DNA of 64,000 bases from Clostridium kluyveri DSM 555 (GTDB taxonomy: Bacteria; Bacillota; Clostridia; Clostridiales; Clostridiaceae): the NCBI RefSeq assembly GCF_000016505.1, contig NC_009706.1, forward strand, positions 3,782,001 to 3,846,000, written 5' to 3'. Shown one piece after another: positions 1 to 8,820 of the stretch (position 1 is the first letter of the stretch; the number at the start of each line of letters is the position of its first letter). A model generated the notes under the pieces. The model ran no database searches. It worked only from the letters and a program-made list of their open reading frames with translations, and was not told where the DNA came from. The position numbers and the translations under genes are program-made.

Positions 1-2
1 AT

Positions 3-1160
3 AAGCCAAATAAACCTAGTGGCGGTGGTGGAGGTGGAGGATCTTCTAACAGTAATCCTTTTGCAGGAGAAAATGGTACTGTATCTTCTCCATATAAAGT
101 TGCTACTGCTGTACAGCTTAATAAAGTACGAAGTTATTTAAACAAAAACTTCATTCTTACAGCAGACATTGATTTATCAAGCTATGCAAATTGGGAACCT
201 ATTGGTGCTTTTAAACCTCTATCCGATAAACCAGAGGATGCAGAGACACCAGATCCTAAAGTGGCATTTAGTGGTACCTTTAACGGCAATGGTCATACCA
301 TTTCCAGTGTAAAAATTGATCGTCCTGAAAGCTTTGCAACAGGCTTGTTTGGCTGCACTGTTGGAACTGAAGAAAAAACCGGGTCTATTTACAACTTAAC
401 AGTGGAAAATGTAAATGTGACCGGATTCTATCTGGTGGGCGGCGTAATTGGCCTTCAACATGGAGGCTGCTCTGTGGAAAATATAACTTTAACTGGCAAT
501 AATAAAATTCAGGGTCTACAGGGTATCGGCGGTATTGTAGGTACCAGCTTTGAAGATGTAAAAAGCTGCACTGCTGTGGCAGATATTATAGTTTTAGGTG
601 ATGATGGTGCTTGTGCAGGAGTTTTAGTGGGTGGTACAGACTGCAGCTCATTAATTGATTGCACAGTGACAGGTGGCTCAGTTACCACAGAAGGCAATAA
701 TTGTTGGGGTCTAGGAGGATTGTCTGGTGCAGTATATTCAGCAGTCCAGGTAACAAACTGTCATGTCAACAACGTGACCATTACAGTTCCAGGCGACAAT
801 GATAGTTTTGTAGGTGGACTTGTTGGATTTACAGGAACCTATGGCCAGGATACACCTACTTCAGTAACAAACTGCTCATCCAATACTACCATTAACGTAT
901 CGGACAGCACAACCTGCGTTGGTGGACTAGTAGGTGGCAGTAAAGAGAGTTCCACCGGGCCAATTCCTTCTTCTTTTGCAATTAAGGATTGTACCACTAC
1001 AGGAACTATTGCCGGAGGTTTTGAATCAGTAGGAAGCATAACAGGTTACGCCTATAATTCTACAGTAGAAGATTGTACCAGTACCATGACATGGAATAGT
1101 GGCATTCTTGAACAGATTGGAATTTGGGAAGTGATACAACCAGAGGATCAGGCTGCATAA
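3..1160 (+). CDS. Adhesin-like beta-helix protein with GLUG-type repeats, 5' end missing
   Basis: The reading frame is open from the window edge, so the real start lies upstream. The visible 385 residues begin with a Gly/Ser linker, then a segment typical of the start of GLUG-repeat regions (TADIDLS, WEPIG, FSGTFNGNGHTI), followed by about six imperfect repeats containing GGLVG, GGIVG or GGLSG and a Cys/Asn-rich strand. Such repeats form right-handed parallel beta-helices in secreted or surface proteins of Firmicutes. No membrane anchor or LPXTG is visible at the C terminus, which ends shortly after the last repeat. GC content is visibly higher than in the following genes, suggesting transfer. 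The ligand and role are unknown. Confidence 0.75.
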   Translation, partial: KPNKPSGGGGGGGSSNSNPFAGENGTVSSPYKVATAVQLNKVRSYLNKNFILTADIDLSSYANWEPIGAFKPLSDKPEDAETPDPKVAFSGTFNGNGHTISSVKIDRPESFATGLFGCTVGTEEKTGSIYNLTVENVNVTGFYLVGGVIGLQHGGCSVENITLTGNNKIQGLQGIGGIVGTSFEDVKSCTAVADIIVLGDDGACAGVLVGGTDCSSLIDCTVTGGSVTTEGNNCWGLGGLSGAVYSAVQVTNCHVNNVTITVPGDNDSFVGGLVGFTGTYGQDTPTSVTNCSSNTTINVSDSTTCVGGLVGGSKESSTGPIPSSFAIKDCTTTGTIAGGFESVGSITGYAYNSTVEDCTSTMTWNSGILEQIGIWEVIQPEDQAA

Positions 1161-1177
1161 ACAGAATCTAAATCAAT

Positions 1178-1236
1178 AAAAAATATACCCATTAAAATAA
1201 GTTTTACACTTATTTGCATGGGTGTATTTTTTATTT
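1178..1236. terminator. Intrinsic terminator, probably shared by convergent genes
   Basis: A long hairpin pairs AAATATACCCAT with ATGGGTGTATTT and, inside it, AAATAAGT with ACTTATTT. It is followed by a T-run on the plus strand and is flanked by an A-run on the other side, so it can end both the adhesin-like gene and the converging minus-strand CotS cluster. Confidence 0.8.
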
Positions 1237-1258
1237 TACCAATACTACGATCTCCTAT

Positions 1259-2281
1259 TTAATTTAAAATTTTATTTTTGAATTCCTCCAAAAATTCTTC
1301 TCTATCTTCTTTATATCTGATTTTTCTTTTTAATCTGTCTAAAAATATTTCTTCTCTCCAATCTTTTCGCTTAGTATAATAGTCTCTGGATATAGTATAA
1401 AAATCGTTAGGGAAATTTAACATAGCATATAATACTTCTAATTCCCTATTGCTCAATGTGTTCTTATTACAATAATTATCTATTATCAGCTTTGCCTTTT
1501 CTATATCGAAAGCAAAATTTTTAACGACTTTATTTATAAAATTACATAAATCATGTACTTTGAGATCTATAATAGCATAATCAAAATCTACAAAATAAGC
1601 TTCATTATTATTTATTAATATGTTATGGTAAGCCAAATCATGATGACATACTACTATTTTGTCCTCCTCACTACATAACTTATAATAATAAGATTCTTCA
1701 AGCATACTTTCACTTTTTTTTATTTGTTCTATATAATAGCTAGAATTTTTTATAAATATTTCATCAAATTCCGTTTTCTTTTCATGTATATTAGCTATAT
1801 TTTGGAAAAATTCTATTTCTTGAATTCTTCGATTAAAAATATCAATAAGTTTTCCATTATTATACTTATTTTTTATATTTGTTTTGAAGCCTTCAGATGC
1901 AAGATGAAATTCTCCAAGTCCCTCAGCTGCAATACTCAAATCTATAGGATTACTAAAATTACATTCTCTCCCATAAACTACATCCATTATACAATACATG
2001 TCTCCGTTCCATATAGTATATATATCTCCTTCTTTATTTTCTACGAAGTTAACTACTCTTGGAAATTTGCTTCTTACATAAGTTAAAAGTTCATTTATAA
2101 AATTCAACTCATCTAAAGTATACTCTAATTTCTTAAATATTTTCTTGCCCTTATCTGAAGAAACCATATACACTTTTCTAATAGGTATGACATCATATAC
2201 TTTTAAATCAAATCTATCAAAAAGTTCTACACATAGATCGTATCCAGTTAAATATTTTTTTTCACTATATCTATCTATCAA
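1259..2281 (-). CDS. Spore coat protein, CotS family (kinase-like fold)
   Basis: This 340-residue protein has the aminoglycoside-phosphotransferase/choline-kinase fold of the CotS/YutH family. The catalytic loop reads CHHDLAYHNIL and the metal-binding motif reads VDFDYAIID, both near residues 215-240. CotS proteins are outer spore-coat components in Bacillus, made in the mother cell late in sporulation. It is the last gene of a minus-strand cluster with two related genes (2308 and 3324), spaced by about 26 bp from its neighbour. Both catalytic motifs look intact, so kinase activity is possible, but the substrate is unknown. Confidence 0.85.
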   Translation of the reverse strand: MIDRYSEKKYLTGYDLCVELFDRFDLKVYDVIPIRKVYMVSSDKGKKIFKKLEYTLDELNFINELLTYVRSKFPRVVNFVENKEGDIYTIWNGDMYCIMDVVYGRECNFSNPIDLSIAAEGLGEFHLASEGFKTNIKNKYNNGKLIDIFNRRIQEIEFFQNIANIHEKKTEFDEIFIKNSSYYIEQIKKSESMLEESYYYKLCSEEDKIVVCHHDLAYHNILINNNEAYFVDFDYAIIDLKVHDLCNFINKVVKNFAFDIEKAKLIIDNYCNKNTLSNRELEVLYAMLNFPNDFYTISRDYYTKRKDWREEIFLDRLKRKIRYKEDREEFLEEFKNKILN

Positions 2282-2307
2282 TCTAAAAGCCTCCTATTAA
2301 CTATTAT

Positions 2308-3069
2308 TTAAATTAAACTTTCTCCATCCTCATTGATGGATTTATCTAATCTAAGTAAATATTCATCTTCTGTCCAGTTTTTCGTATTATATCTATATCT
2401 ATTGCAGCATTTCATGAATTGATAAGGATAAGATATTATAGATAATATAAATTGCAAGCTATTATCATCTAAAGATTCCTCAATACAAAAACTTTTTATA
2501 AGTTCACTAAAATTTATATCTATACCTTTTCTTTTTATCTTGTTCAGAAAATACACTAAATCCATTTCAACCATATTATAGCAGCAATTTTTTATATTTA
2601 TTACTTGTATATCTTTTGCTTTCCTTAAATTATCAAAGTAAATATCTGTCAGACACATTTCCACCCTACTCATACTTCTAAGTATCAAATCTATATAATT
2701 GTTTTTGTATACATTTTCCATACACCTCTCTGCCCTAATTAAATACCCTTCTCCCACTTCATTTAGTTTTTCTTCAAAATTACTTTTGTTTTTATAACTG
2801 GATATCTGTTCTAAATACTTTTTTAATTTCCTTATATATATCTTATACCGTTCTACTACTCTTCCTATATTGTTATCTAGACGCTTGTTCATAACTCCTG
2901 TATAACCTAAAGTTCTCTTATGAAATTCACTTATTATAGATATTTGCTCCTTTATTCTATTTAAAGTTAAGGATTCTTGTTTTAAATCCCTATTGAATTG
3001 CTTTACCACATATATTCCTTTTGATTTTAAATATTCTATAAAACACAGTTCAACATTGTCACCATACAC
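2308..3069 (-). CDS. Degenerate CotS-like spore coat protein
   Basis: The 253-residue product is shorter than its two neighbours and lacks the N-terminal lobe. The C-terminal third (FILSIISYPYQFMKCCNRY, then NWTEDEYLLRLDKS) matches the end of the CotS-like proteins at 1259 and 3324. The expected HxDxxxxN loop is replaced by CLTDIYFDNL and the DFD motif by MVEMDLVYF, so catalysis is doubtful. The start is GTG at 3069, preceded by AGGTGG about 7 bases upstream. It lies in the same cluster, so a structural coat role is the simplest inference. It could also be a decaying paralogue. Confidence 0.7.
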   Translation of the reverse strand: MYGDNVELCFIEYLKSKGIYVVKQFNRDLKQESLTLNRIKEQISIISEFHKRTLGYTGVMNKRLDNNIGRVVERYKIYIRKLKKYLEQISSYKNKSNFEEKLNEVGEGYLIRAERCMENVYKNNYIDLILRSMSRVEMCLTDIYFDNLRKAKDIQVINIKNCCYNMVEMDLVYFLNKIKRKGIDINFSELIKSFCIEESLDDNSLQFILSIISYPYQFMKCCNRYRYNTKNWTEDEYLLRLDKSINEDGESLI

Positions 3070-3103
3070 CTTTAAACCACCTCACCCTTATAATGTCACT
3101 ATT

Positions 3104-3301
3104 TCATCTGTGTTTCTTATTCATTTCCTTTAACATATGTCTTCTCTTTTTTTCAAGTTTCATGACTTCTTTTTTTCTTTTATTAATTTTTTCTAAATGT
3201 TTAACAGTTTTCTTAAGACTTTCTACTTTATTATCATAATAGCCTAAATCTTTATTTTCAGTTTCTTCTTCATTTTTACGACGAGATTTTTTATGTGACA
3301 T
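3104..3301 (-). CDS. Small Lys/Glu-rich coiled-coil protein in the spore coat cluster
   Basis: I place the start at the ATG at 3301 because AAGGGGGA sits 7 bases upstream. An in-frame extension to 3352 would overlap the next gene without a ribosome site. The 65-residue product begins MSHKKSRRKN, is extremely rich in Lys, Arg and Glu, and contains a stretch with heptad-like Leu/Val spacing. It has no Cys and no signal peptide. I do not recognise the family. Its position between CotS-like genes suggests a small coat or mother-cell protein, by inference only. Confidence 0.6.
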   Translation of the reverse strand: MSHKKSRRKNEEETENKDLGYYDNKVESLKKTVKHLEKINKRKKEVMKLEKKRRHMLKEMNKKHR

Positions 3302-3323
3302 AAGTGATTCCCCCTTAAACCTT

Positions 3324-4346
3324 TTAATTGTATTTCCAATTTCTAAATTCATCTATGAACTCTAATTTTTCTTCTTTATCCTTAAATATCTTCTTTAATT
3401 TTTTCATAAAAAAATCTTTTCCCCAAGGCTGCTCTTCCATGTAATACTGTATTCCAAGCTGCCAAAAATCTTGAGGGAATTCTATAAAAGCAGCCATAAT
3501 AGGTATATCTTCTTCTTTTACATCATTTATGGAACTATAGGTGTCAATAATGAAAATTGCATTATTCATATTCCATTTTCCATTTTTCATTCTCCTCAAG
3601 AGCAAACTTGATAGATCATGCAGATGAGTATCTAATATACAATAATCAAAATCTATTATATTAACTTCTCCTTTAGCATCTATTAAAATATTGTGATTTG
3701 CATAATCATGGTGACAGAATCCCATATTTTTTATTTCTTTTTTCATATTCTCCATATAGTTGCTTTTTTTTAAATGATCTATGGATTTTTCTGCTAATTC
3801 GATTTCTCTATCAATATGGTTTAAATATAATGTATCAAATTCTGATTTGGATTCTTTTTCCAGTATTATTTTTCTAAAGTTTATCATTTCCTCTTGACGA
3901 TGCTTAAAGGTATCTATCCATTTAAACCATCCTATTCTTGGATTCATATCTTTGGTAACCTGAAAATTATAACTCTTTTTGTGTAATTCTCCTAGTTTGG
4001 AGGTGGCTACTAAAATATCTAAAGGATTATCATAATTACACTCTCTACAGATAATCCATTCACACAAATAGGCATAAGAATTTTCCATTTTTATATAATC
4101 TTTTTCATCTTTAGTCTTAATTATTTTAGGTATACTTCTGAATCTTTTATTTTGGAGATGCTTTATAGCAGAAATTATAAATAAGAAATGCCCATAATCA
4201 TAATTTATTACCTTTAAACAGTATTCATTACAGTTGGTATGGATTCTATATATACTTTTTATTTTTTCTATAAACTCAATATGGAGATCGTAAGCATCTT
4301 CAACATACTCTCGAACTTTTAATATATCCAAAAGCTTTTCCTCCAA
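3324..4346 (-). CDS. Spore coat protein, CotS family (kinase-like fold)
   Basis: The product has 340 residues, the same length as the paralogue at 1259. The catalytic loop is CHHDYANHNIL and the metal-binding motif is NIIDFDYCILD, followed by LHDLSSLL as usual in CotS/YutH proteins. It is the first gene of the minus-strand cluster, and a SigK-like promoter lies 16-44 bp upstream of its start codon. The start ATG at 4346 is preceded by TTTGGAGG. Known CotS proteins are late coat proteins, so the gene is probably expressed in the mother cell. Confidence 0.85.
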   Translation of the reverse strand: MEEKLLDILKVREYVEDAYDLHIEFIEKIKSIYRIHTNCNEYCLKVINYDYGHFLFIISAIKHLQNKRFRSIPKIIKTKDEKDYIKMENSYAYLCEWIICRECNYDNPLDILVATSKLGELHKKSYNFQVTKDMNPRIGWFKWIDTFKHRQEEMINFRKIILEKESKSEFDTLYLNHIDREIELAEKSIDHLKKSNYMENMKKEIKNMGFCHHDYANHNILIDAKGEVNIIDFDYCILDTHLHDLSSLLLRRMKNGKWNMNNAIFIIDTYSSINDVKEEDIPIMAAFIEFPQDFWQLGIQYYMEEQPWGKDFFMKKLKKIFKDKEEKLEFIDEFRNWKYN

Positions 4347-4361
4347 AAATTATTATATATG

Positions 4362-4390
4362 TAGTATATGACTAATCGTATATGTATGTG
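4362..4390 (-). promoter_or_regulatory. Candidate SigK promoter for the CotS-like cluster
   Basis: On the minus strand CACA (4390-4387) is followed after 16 bases by CATATACTA (4370-4362). This matches the late mother-cell consensus mACm-N16-CATAnnnTA. On the other strand a weaker version, CACC at 4432 with AATAATATG 16 bases later, precedes the divergent glycosyltransferase. The sites fit spore coat genes, but promoters cannot be proved by eye. Confidence 0.5.
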
Positions 4391-4513
4391 ATAAAAGAAG
4401 TTTACTTGAATCTTAATCTGAAAGTTATGGTCACCTTTTTATAGTAATGTTAATAATATGTAATATAATGATCTCAATTACTTTAAAGTTACTGGAATGT
4501 GGAGGTATGAATA

Positions 4514-5632
4514 ATGAAAATTGCCATAGACGCAAGGGGAGCTAACTGGTATAATGGTACCGGTATAGGAACTTATACCAGTAAAATATTAAAATATATA
4601 ATAAAAAATCACAAAGAAAATTTTTATCACATATACTGGTCAGGTAGTAATTATAATAAATTACAGCAAGAAAATACTAAGATAATAATGGCCTCTAAAA
4701 GGCAGCATAGGTTTTTTGAGCAATACTACTTTCCAGTAAATTTAAGAAAAGAAAACGTAGATATATACCATATTCCTCAAAACGGTATTGGCATATCCGA
4801 AAATATAGGATGCAAAAAAGTAGTCACCATCCATGACTTGATACCTTATATACTTCCTGAAACAGTGGGAAAAGGATATTTATCAAAATTTTTGAAGGAA
4901 ATGCCTAAAATTATCAATTCAGTTGATGGGATAATAACTGTTTCTAATTGTTCAAAAAAAGATATTTTAAAATTTTTTCCTATAAATGAAGATAAAATAT
5001 TTGTAACTCCTTTAGCTGCAGATAAAAAATACAAACCCCTAGATAAAGATAAGTGTAAATATAAAATACACCTTAATTATAACATAGAGAATCCATTTAT
5101 CCTCTATATAGGAGGTTTTAGCCCAAGAAAGAATGTATACTCATTAATTACTGCCTTTTCTAAAATTCATAAAAAACTAGATAGAAATTATGATTTAGTA
5201 ATTGTAGGCTCCAATAAAGATGATTCTGATATATTAAAGAATCTAAGTATAGATTTGAACATAGATAAAAATATTAAATTTACAGGATTCATAGAAGAAA
5301 AAATGATGCCTATTTTTTACAATGCCTGTGATATATTCATATATCCATCTTTATATGAAGGTTTTGGACTTCCTCCCCTAGAAGCTATGAGCTGCGGTAC
5401 TCCTGTAATAGCTTCCAATATTTCATCTATTCCAGAAGTAGTAGGAGATGGTGGAATTCTTATAAATCCCTTTGATATGGAAAACTTTATGTATTCCATA
5501 GAAGCTTTGATTAATGACATTAATATAAGAAAAGATTTAACCTCAAAGGCCTTAAGACAAGCAGATAAATTTTCTTGGGAAAAAACTTCTGAAGAAACCA
5601 TTGAGGTTTACAAAAAAGTTTTAAACAGGTAA
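4514..5632 (+). CDS. GT4-family glycosyltransferase, CotSA-like
   Basis: The 372-residue protein has a GT-B fold of the glycosyltransferase family 1/GT4. The N-terminal domain starts MKIAIDARGANWYNGTGIG. The C-terminal domain carries FILYIGGFSPRKN (around 195-210) and the donor-binding signature YPSLYEGFGLPPLEAMSCG (around 275-292). GGAGG precedes the ATG. It is divergent from three CotS-like genes. In Bacillus subtilis the GT4 protein CotSA is paired with CotS in the coat, so a role in spore surface glycan is likely. Donor and acceptor are unknown. Confidence 0.85.
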   Translation: MKIAIDARGANWYNGTGIGTYTSKILKYIIKNHKENFYHIYWSGSNYNKLQQENTKIIMASKRQHRFFEQYYFPVNLRKENVDIYHIPQNGIGISENIGCKKVVTIHDLIPYILPETVGKGYLSKFLKEMPKIINSVDGIITVSNCSKKDILKFFPINEDKIFVTPLAADKKYKPLDKDKCKYKIHLNYNIENPFILYIGGFSPRKNVYSLITAFSKIHKKLDRNYDLVIVGSNKDDSDILKNLSIDLNIDKNIKFTGFIEEKMMPIFYNACDIFIYPSLYEGFGLPPLEAMSCGTPVIASNISSIPEVVGDGGILINPFDMENFMYSIEALINDINIRKDLTSKALRQADKFSWEKTSEETIEVYKKVLNR

Positions 5633-5661
5633 AAAACTTATCTAAAATCTATAACTAACTA

Positions 5662-5718
5662 ATATAAGCAAAAACCTTTTAACTATTTACGCTCCTAGTT
5701 AAAAGGCTTTGCTTATAT
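5662..5718. repeat. Long inverted repeat between convergent genes
   Basis: ATAAGCAAAAACCTTTTAACT pairs with AGTTAAAAGGCTTTGCTTAT around a 14-base loop after the glycosyltransferase. There is no proper T-run on either side, so it may be a weak terminator or an mRNA-stabilising hairpin. The next 150 bp to the stop of the solute-binding gene hold only AT-rich sequence and a possible degenerate copy of the repeat family described at 31861 (5809-5870). Confidence 0.55.
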
Positions 5719-5869
5719 GTTAAAATTCCCTATATGATTAATCCCTATATACATTATAGCTTAAATTTAAAATTTTGTAAACGTTTTATGATATTTATTT
5801 TAAAATAATTTTATCCAGAGGATGTCATCCACTCTGCTAACACATCTTCTATTCCCTTTTGAATAAGTT

Positions 5870-7135
5870 TTATTTATGCTTTAAAGAATTCTCTATATTC
5901 TCAACTATAGTTTTAAAATCCTGAATTTTTATGTTATAACTAGTTAGGGTATTCTCTGTTATTTCCCTTACTTTTGGAAAGTCTTTAGTATAATTTATAC
6001 TAAGAGATCCTGTTTCTATGACGGCAAATAAATTCCATACCTCACTATTAAAATAGGAAACATTTTTATTAAAATCTACAAAGTTATATACATTCATATT
6101 TACTGGAAATCTACCATAATAGTTTAACAAATCCATTTGCAGTTTATCATCCATAAGCGTAAATTTTACAAATTCCTGCATTAGATTAGCTGATGATGTG
6201 CTTTTGTTTATAAGCAAATTTACTCCTCCTAGAGACACATCCCTATTTCCACCGGATTCAAAAGCTGGTAATTTCATTATTGCCCACTTGCCTGAACCCT
6301 CGGAATATTTCATTAAATCTGTGATGCAAACAGGATTTCCTATAAATGACACTATTTCATTTGCTTGTGCTTTAGCTATAAGTTCACTTTCAGAATTAAA
6401 ATCTTTAATTAACCCTTCTTTATATAAAATGTTAGGTATCTCTACTAATCTATTCCAATTTGAAGATTGAAAATCTAATTCTCCTTTTTTATTAAAATAG
6501 CTAGTCCCTAATTGATTGGCAAGTAATAAATATATATCACTAGTATCATCTAAAGTATTAGCTACAAATACTTTTCCTGTATTTTTATTTATTTTTCTAC
6601 CTGCCTCTATATAATCACTCCAGGTTTTTATAGCTTCTGCATCTATCCCTTGACTTAAAAATATATCTTTTCTATATATCAGAACTCTAGGATAAGTATC
6701 CCAAGGAACTGCATACACTTTTCCTTTTATACTATTGTTATTAATTTTATTACTTAAAAGTGTACTCTTATAGGGATTAATCAGATTTGTAACTTCTAAA
6801 AATTTGCCCGAATTTTCAGAGAGCACATATTTTACATAACTATCATCTACAGTTATTATATCTGCATCATATTGAGAATTATTTAGTATAGATTTAACAT
6901 TATTATCCACATCTTTTAATACTTTAATATCTACGTTAACCTTCTCATGTAACAACTTAAATCTATCTGCAGCTAATTTCAACTGCGGCCTATGAATTTC
7001 ATCAGTAATAATCTCAATCTTTCCTTTTAATATTTCTTTATTTGTTTCTCCATTTTTTCTTTGACTATAAAAAAATGCTAATATTATAATAATTACCAGT
7101 ATTAAAAACAATACTATTTTTCTATATATTTTCAT
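5870..7135 (-). CDS. Orphan family 1 extracellular solute-binding protein
   Basis: The 421-residue protein has an N-terminal hydrophobic segment (residues 7-25) and a body typical of sugar-type ABC solute-binding proteins: ADRFKLLHEKVNVDI, AVPWDTYPRVLIYRKDIF, and a late VSLGGVNLLINKST segment. No Cys follows the hydrophobic segment, so it is not a classical lipoprotein and is probably membrane-anchored by an uncleaved segment or secreted. No permease or ATPase gene adjoins it, so the partner transporter must be elsewhere, or the protein is a sensor. The ligand cannot be read from the sequence. Confidence 0.75.
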   Translation of the reverse strand: MKIYRKIVLFLILVIIIILAFFYSQRKNGETNKEILKGKIEIITDEIHRPQLKLAADRFKLLHEKVNVDIKVLKDVDNNVKSILNNSQYDADIITVDDSYVKYVLSENSGKFLEVTNLINPYKSTLLSNKINNNSIKGKVYAVPWDTYPRVLIYRKDIFLSQGIDAEAIKTWSDYIEAGRKINKNTGKVFVANTLDDTSDIYLLLANQLGTSYFNKKGELDFQSSNWNRLVEIPNILYKEGLIKDFNSESELIAKAQANEIVSFIGNPVCITDLMKYSEGSGKWAIMKLPAFESGGNRDVSLGGVNLLINKSTSSANLMQEFVKFTLMDDKLQMDLLNYYGRFPVNMNVYNFVDFNKNVSYFNSEVWNLFAVIETGSLSINYTKDFPKVREITENTLTSYNIKIQDFKTIVENIENSLKHK

Positions 7136-7238
7136 AAGAGTTCTCCTATTACTTGTAACTTAATATATATGTTTTATACTAACAAATATAATTTTATCTT
7201 TCAATACGTTATTTGGAATATATACCTAAATATAATAT

Positions 7239-8621
7239 TTAACCTTTAGACATATCATAATTACCTTTGGATTTAAAACTCTCTTCCCATGCTTTTTGTG
7301 CATAAGGCTTAAATTCCTGCGATATTTTATCAAGTTTTTTTTGAAATTCTAAATCTTGAAGCATCATCTCTGCTCCTTCATCTGTGGGCCTTGCCCCTGT
7401 TTTTTCTGCAATACTTCTAATTTCATCTGTATTATCAATCATCATGCAAGGCAATAACAAATTAGAATTATAAGGCTGTCTATGCCTAATTTCTCTAAAA
7501 AAGTTTGAATTAAACACATCCTCAAGTTTTTTTCCTTTTAAATTGTCCACTGAAAAATGAGCAAATATACAAGGCTCTACATCTTCTTTAGAATTTATAT
7601 GGCAATAATACTTTCCTGCAATACACCCTCCTACATATGGTGCATCGTTAAAAAAGTCTATAACAAAATACGGCTTTGTGTTTCTCATTTCTCTTATTCT
7701 CTCGCCTAGATATATTCTTTGCTCTGGAGTAAGCATTAAATTTACATCAGGCTCTTTACCCACTGGCATAAATATAAAATACCATCCCATCTTTGCTCCT
7801 TTTTCTATAAGCATATCTATAAACTCATCTGATGTAACCTTATTTATATTATATCTACTAACAGCAGTAGATATCCCAAATAAAACTCCTCTATCTTTTA
7901 AGAGCTTCATAGCATTCATAACTAAATTAAATACACCTTTTCCTCTCCTCCTATCAGTTTCCTCTTCAAACCCTTCAACAGAAAACATAGGAAGAACATT
8001 TCCAAGTTCTTTTATTTTATCTGCTAACTTCTCATTAAAAAGTGTACCATTTGAAAAGGGTACAAACATACAGTCACTATATTTTTTATATATGTTCATC
8101 ATATAATCATTTATAAAAGGTTCTCCTCCAAGGATTACAAAAAAATAGATTCCAAGATCTCTAGCTTCTTTGATAATTCTATCTACTTCTTTTTCTGGAA
8201 TATCATCATTCTTACTGTAACTTGCAGCATAACATCCCCTGCATTTCAAATTACACCTCATAGATGGACTTATAAGAATAGTAAAAGGTATTTTTACATT
8301 TCTTTCATTTAAAATTTTTTTTCTTTTTGGCATTCCATACCATACTGCATTTCCAAAAAAATTTGCAAAAAATTTGTTTTTACATTTTCTGTTTGAATCT
8401 TTAATAATATTTATGACAAGTTCATGAACTTTAGGATTAGTTTTATATAATTTTTCTACCTCCTCAATTTTAGTTAAATTGTCTTCATCTTTTCTTATGG
8501 CTTTTTTTATAAGAGCAAATAGTCTGTAAATATTTTCTTCAGGATTTTTATTAAGCAATTCTATACCAGTTTTAACCAAAGCATCTTTAACCGTTTTTTC
8601 CAGGATTTCAGTGGTTTTCAT
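7239..8621 (-). CDS. Radical SAM protein of unknown function
   Basis: The 460-residue protein carries the radical SAM cluster motif CNLKCRGC (Cys 123, 127, 130) followed by the GGEPF SAM-binding motif. The C-terminal part contains further Cys residues (GGCIAGKYYC, EPCIF, LLPCMM) like an auxiliary-cluster or SPASM-type region. A helical region of about 110 residues precedes the core. A C-terminal stretch includes ARPTDEGAEMM. It has no adjacent peptide substrate or cofactor-biosynthesis gene, so it stands alone. The reaction is unknown; peptide or protein modification is one possibility for SPASM-like members. Confidence 0.8.
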   Translation of the reverse strand: MKTTEILEKTVKDALVKTGIELLNKNPEENIYRLFALIKKAIRKDEDNLTKIEEVEKLYKTNPKVHELVINIIKDSNRKCKNKFFANFFGNAVWYGMPKRKKILNERNVKIPFTILISPSMRCNLKCRGCYAASYSKNDDIPEKEVDRIIKEARDLGIYFFVILGGEPFINDYMMNIYKKYSDCMFVPFSNGTLFNEKLADKIKELGNVLPMFSVEGFEEETDRRRGKGVFNLVMNAMKLLKDRGVLFGISTAVSRYNINKVTSDEFIDMLIEKGAKMGWYFIFMPVGKEPDVNLMLTPEQRIYLGERIREMRNTKPYFVIDFFNDAPYVGGCIAGKYYCHINSKEDVEPCIFAHFSVDNLKGKKLEDVFNSNFFREIRHRQPYNSNLLLPCMMIDNTDEIRSIAEKTGARPTDEGAEMMLQDLEFQKKLDKISQEFKPYAQKAWEESFKSKGNYDMSKG

Positions 8622-8764
8622 ATGCTATTCCTCCCAATTATTTTGTAAAACTATTTCCATTTAGTATTTCTCTGCTATTTGATATATATTCAATAAATTA
8701 ATTTTTATTCTATAAAATGGTTATTAATCTGCACATTAACAACATGCTCAGTTATTCCTGAAGT

Positions 8765-8792
8765 TTGACAAAATATCTTATTCATATATAAT
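8765..8792 (+). promoter_or_regulatory. SigA-type promoter of the alkyladenine glycosylase gene
   Basis: TTGACA (8765-8770) is separated by 16 bases from TATAAT (8787-8792), about 30 bases upstream of the start codon. Both hexamers match consensus exactly. Confidence 0.75.
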
Positions 8793-8820
8793 TATTATTA
8801 AGTTTAAATATTAAAGGATT

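Noticed and set aside
5809-5870. Another copy of the structured element after the glycosyltransferase
   Set aside because: It shares TTTATCCA, GCTAA and CATCTTCT in order, but the key helices cannot be formed, so I only mention it as possible.
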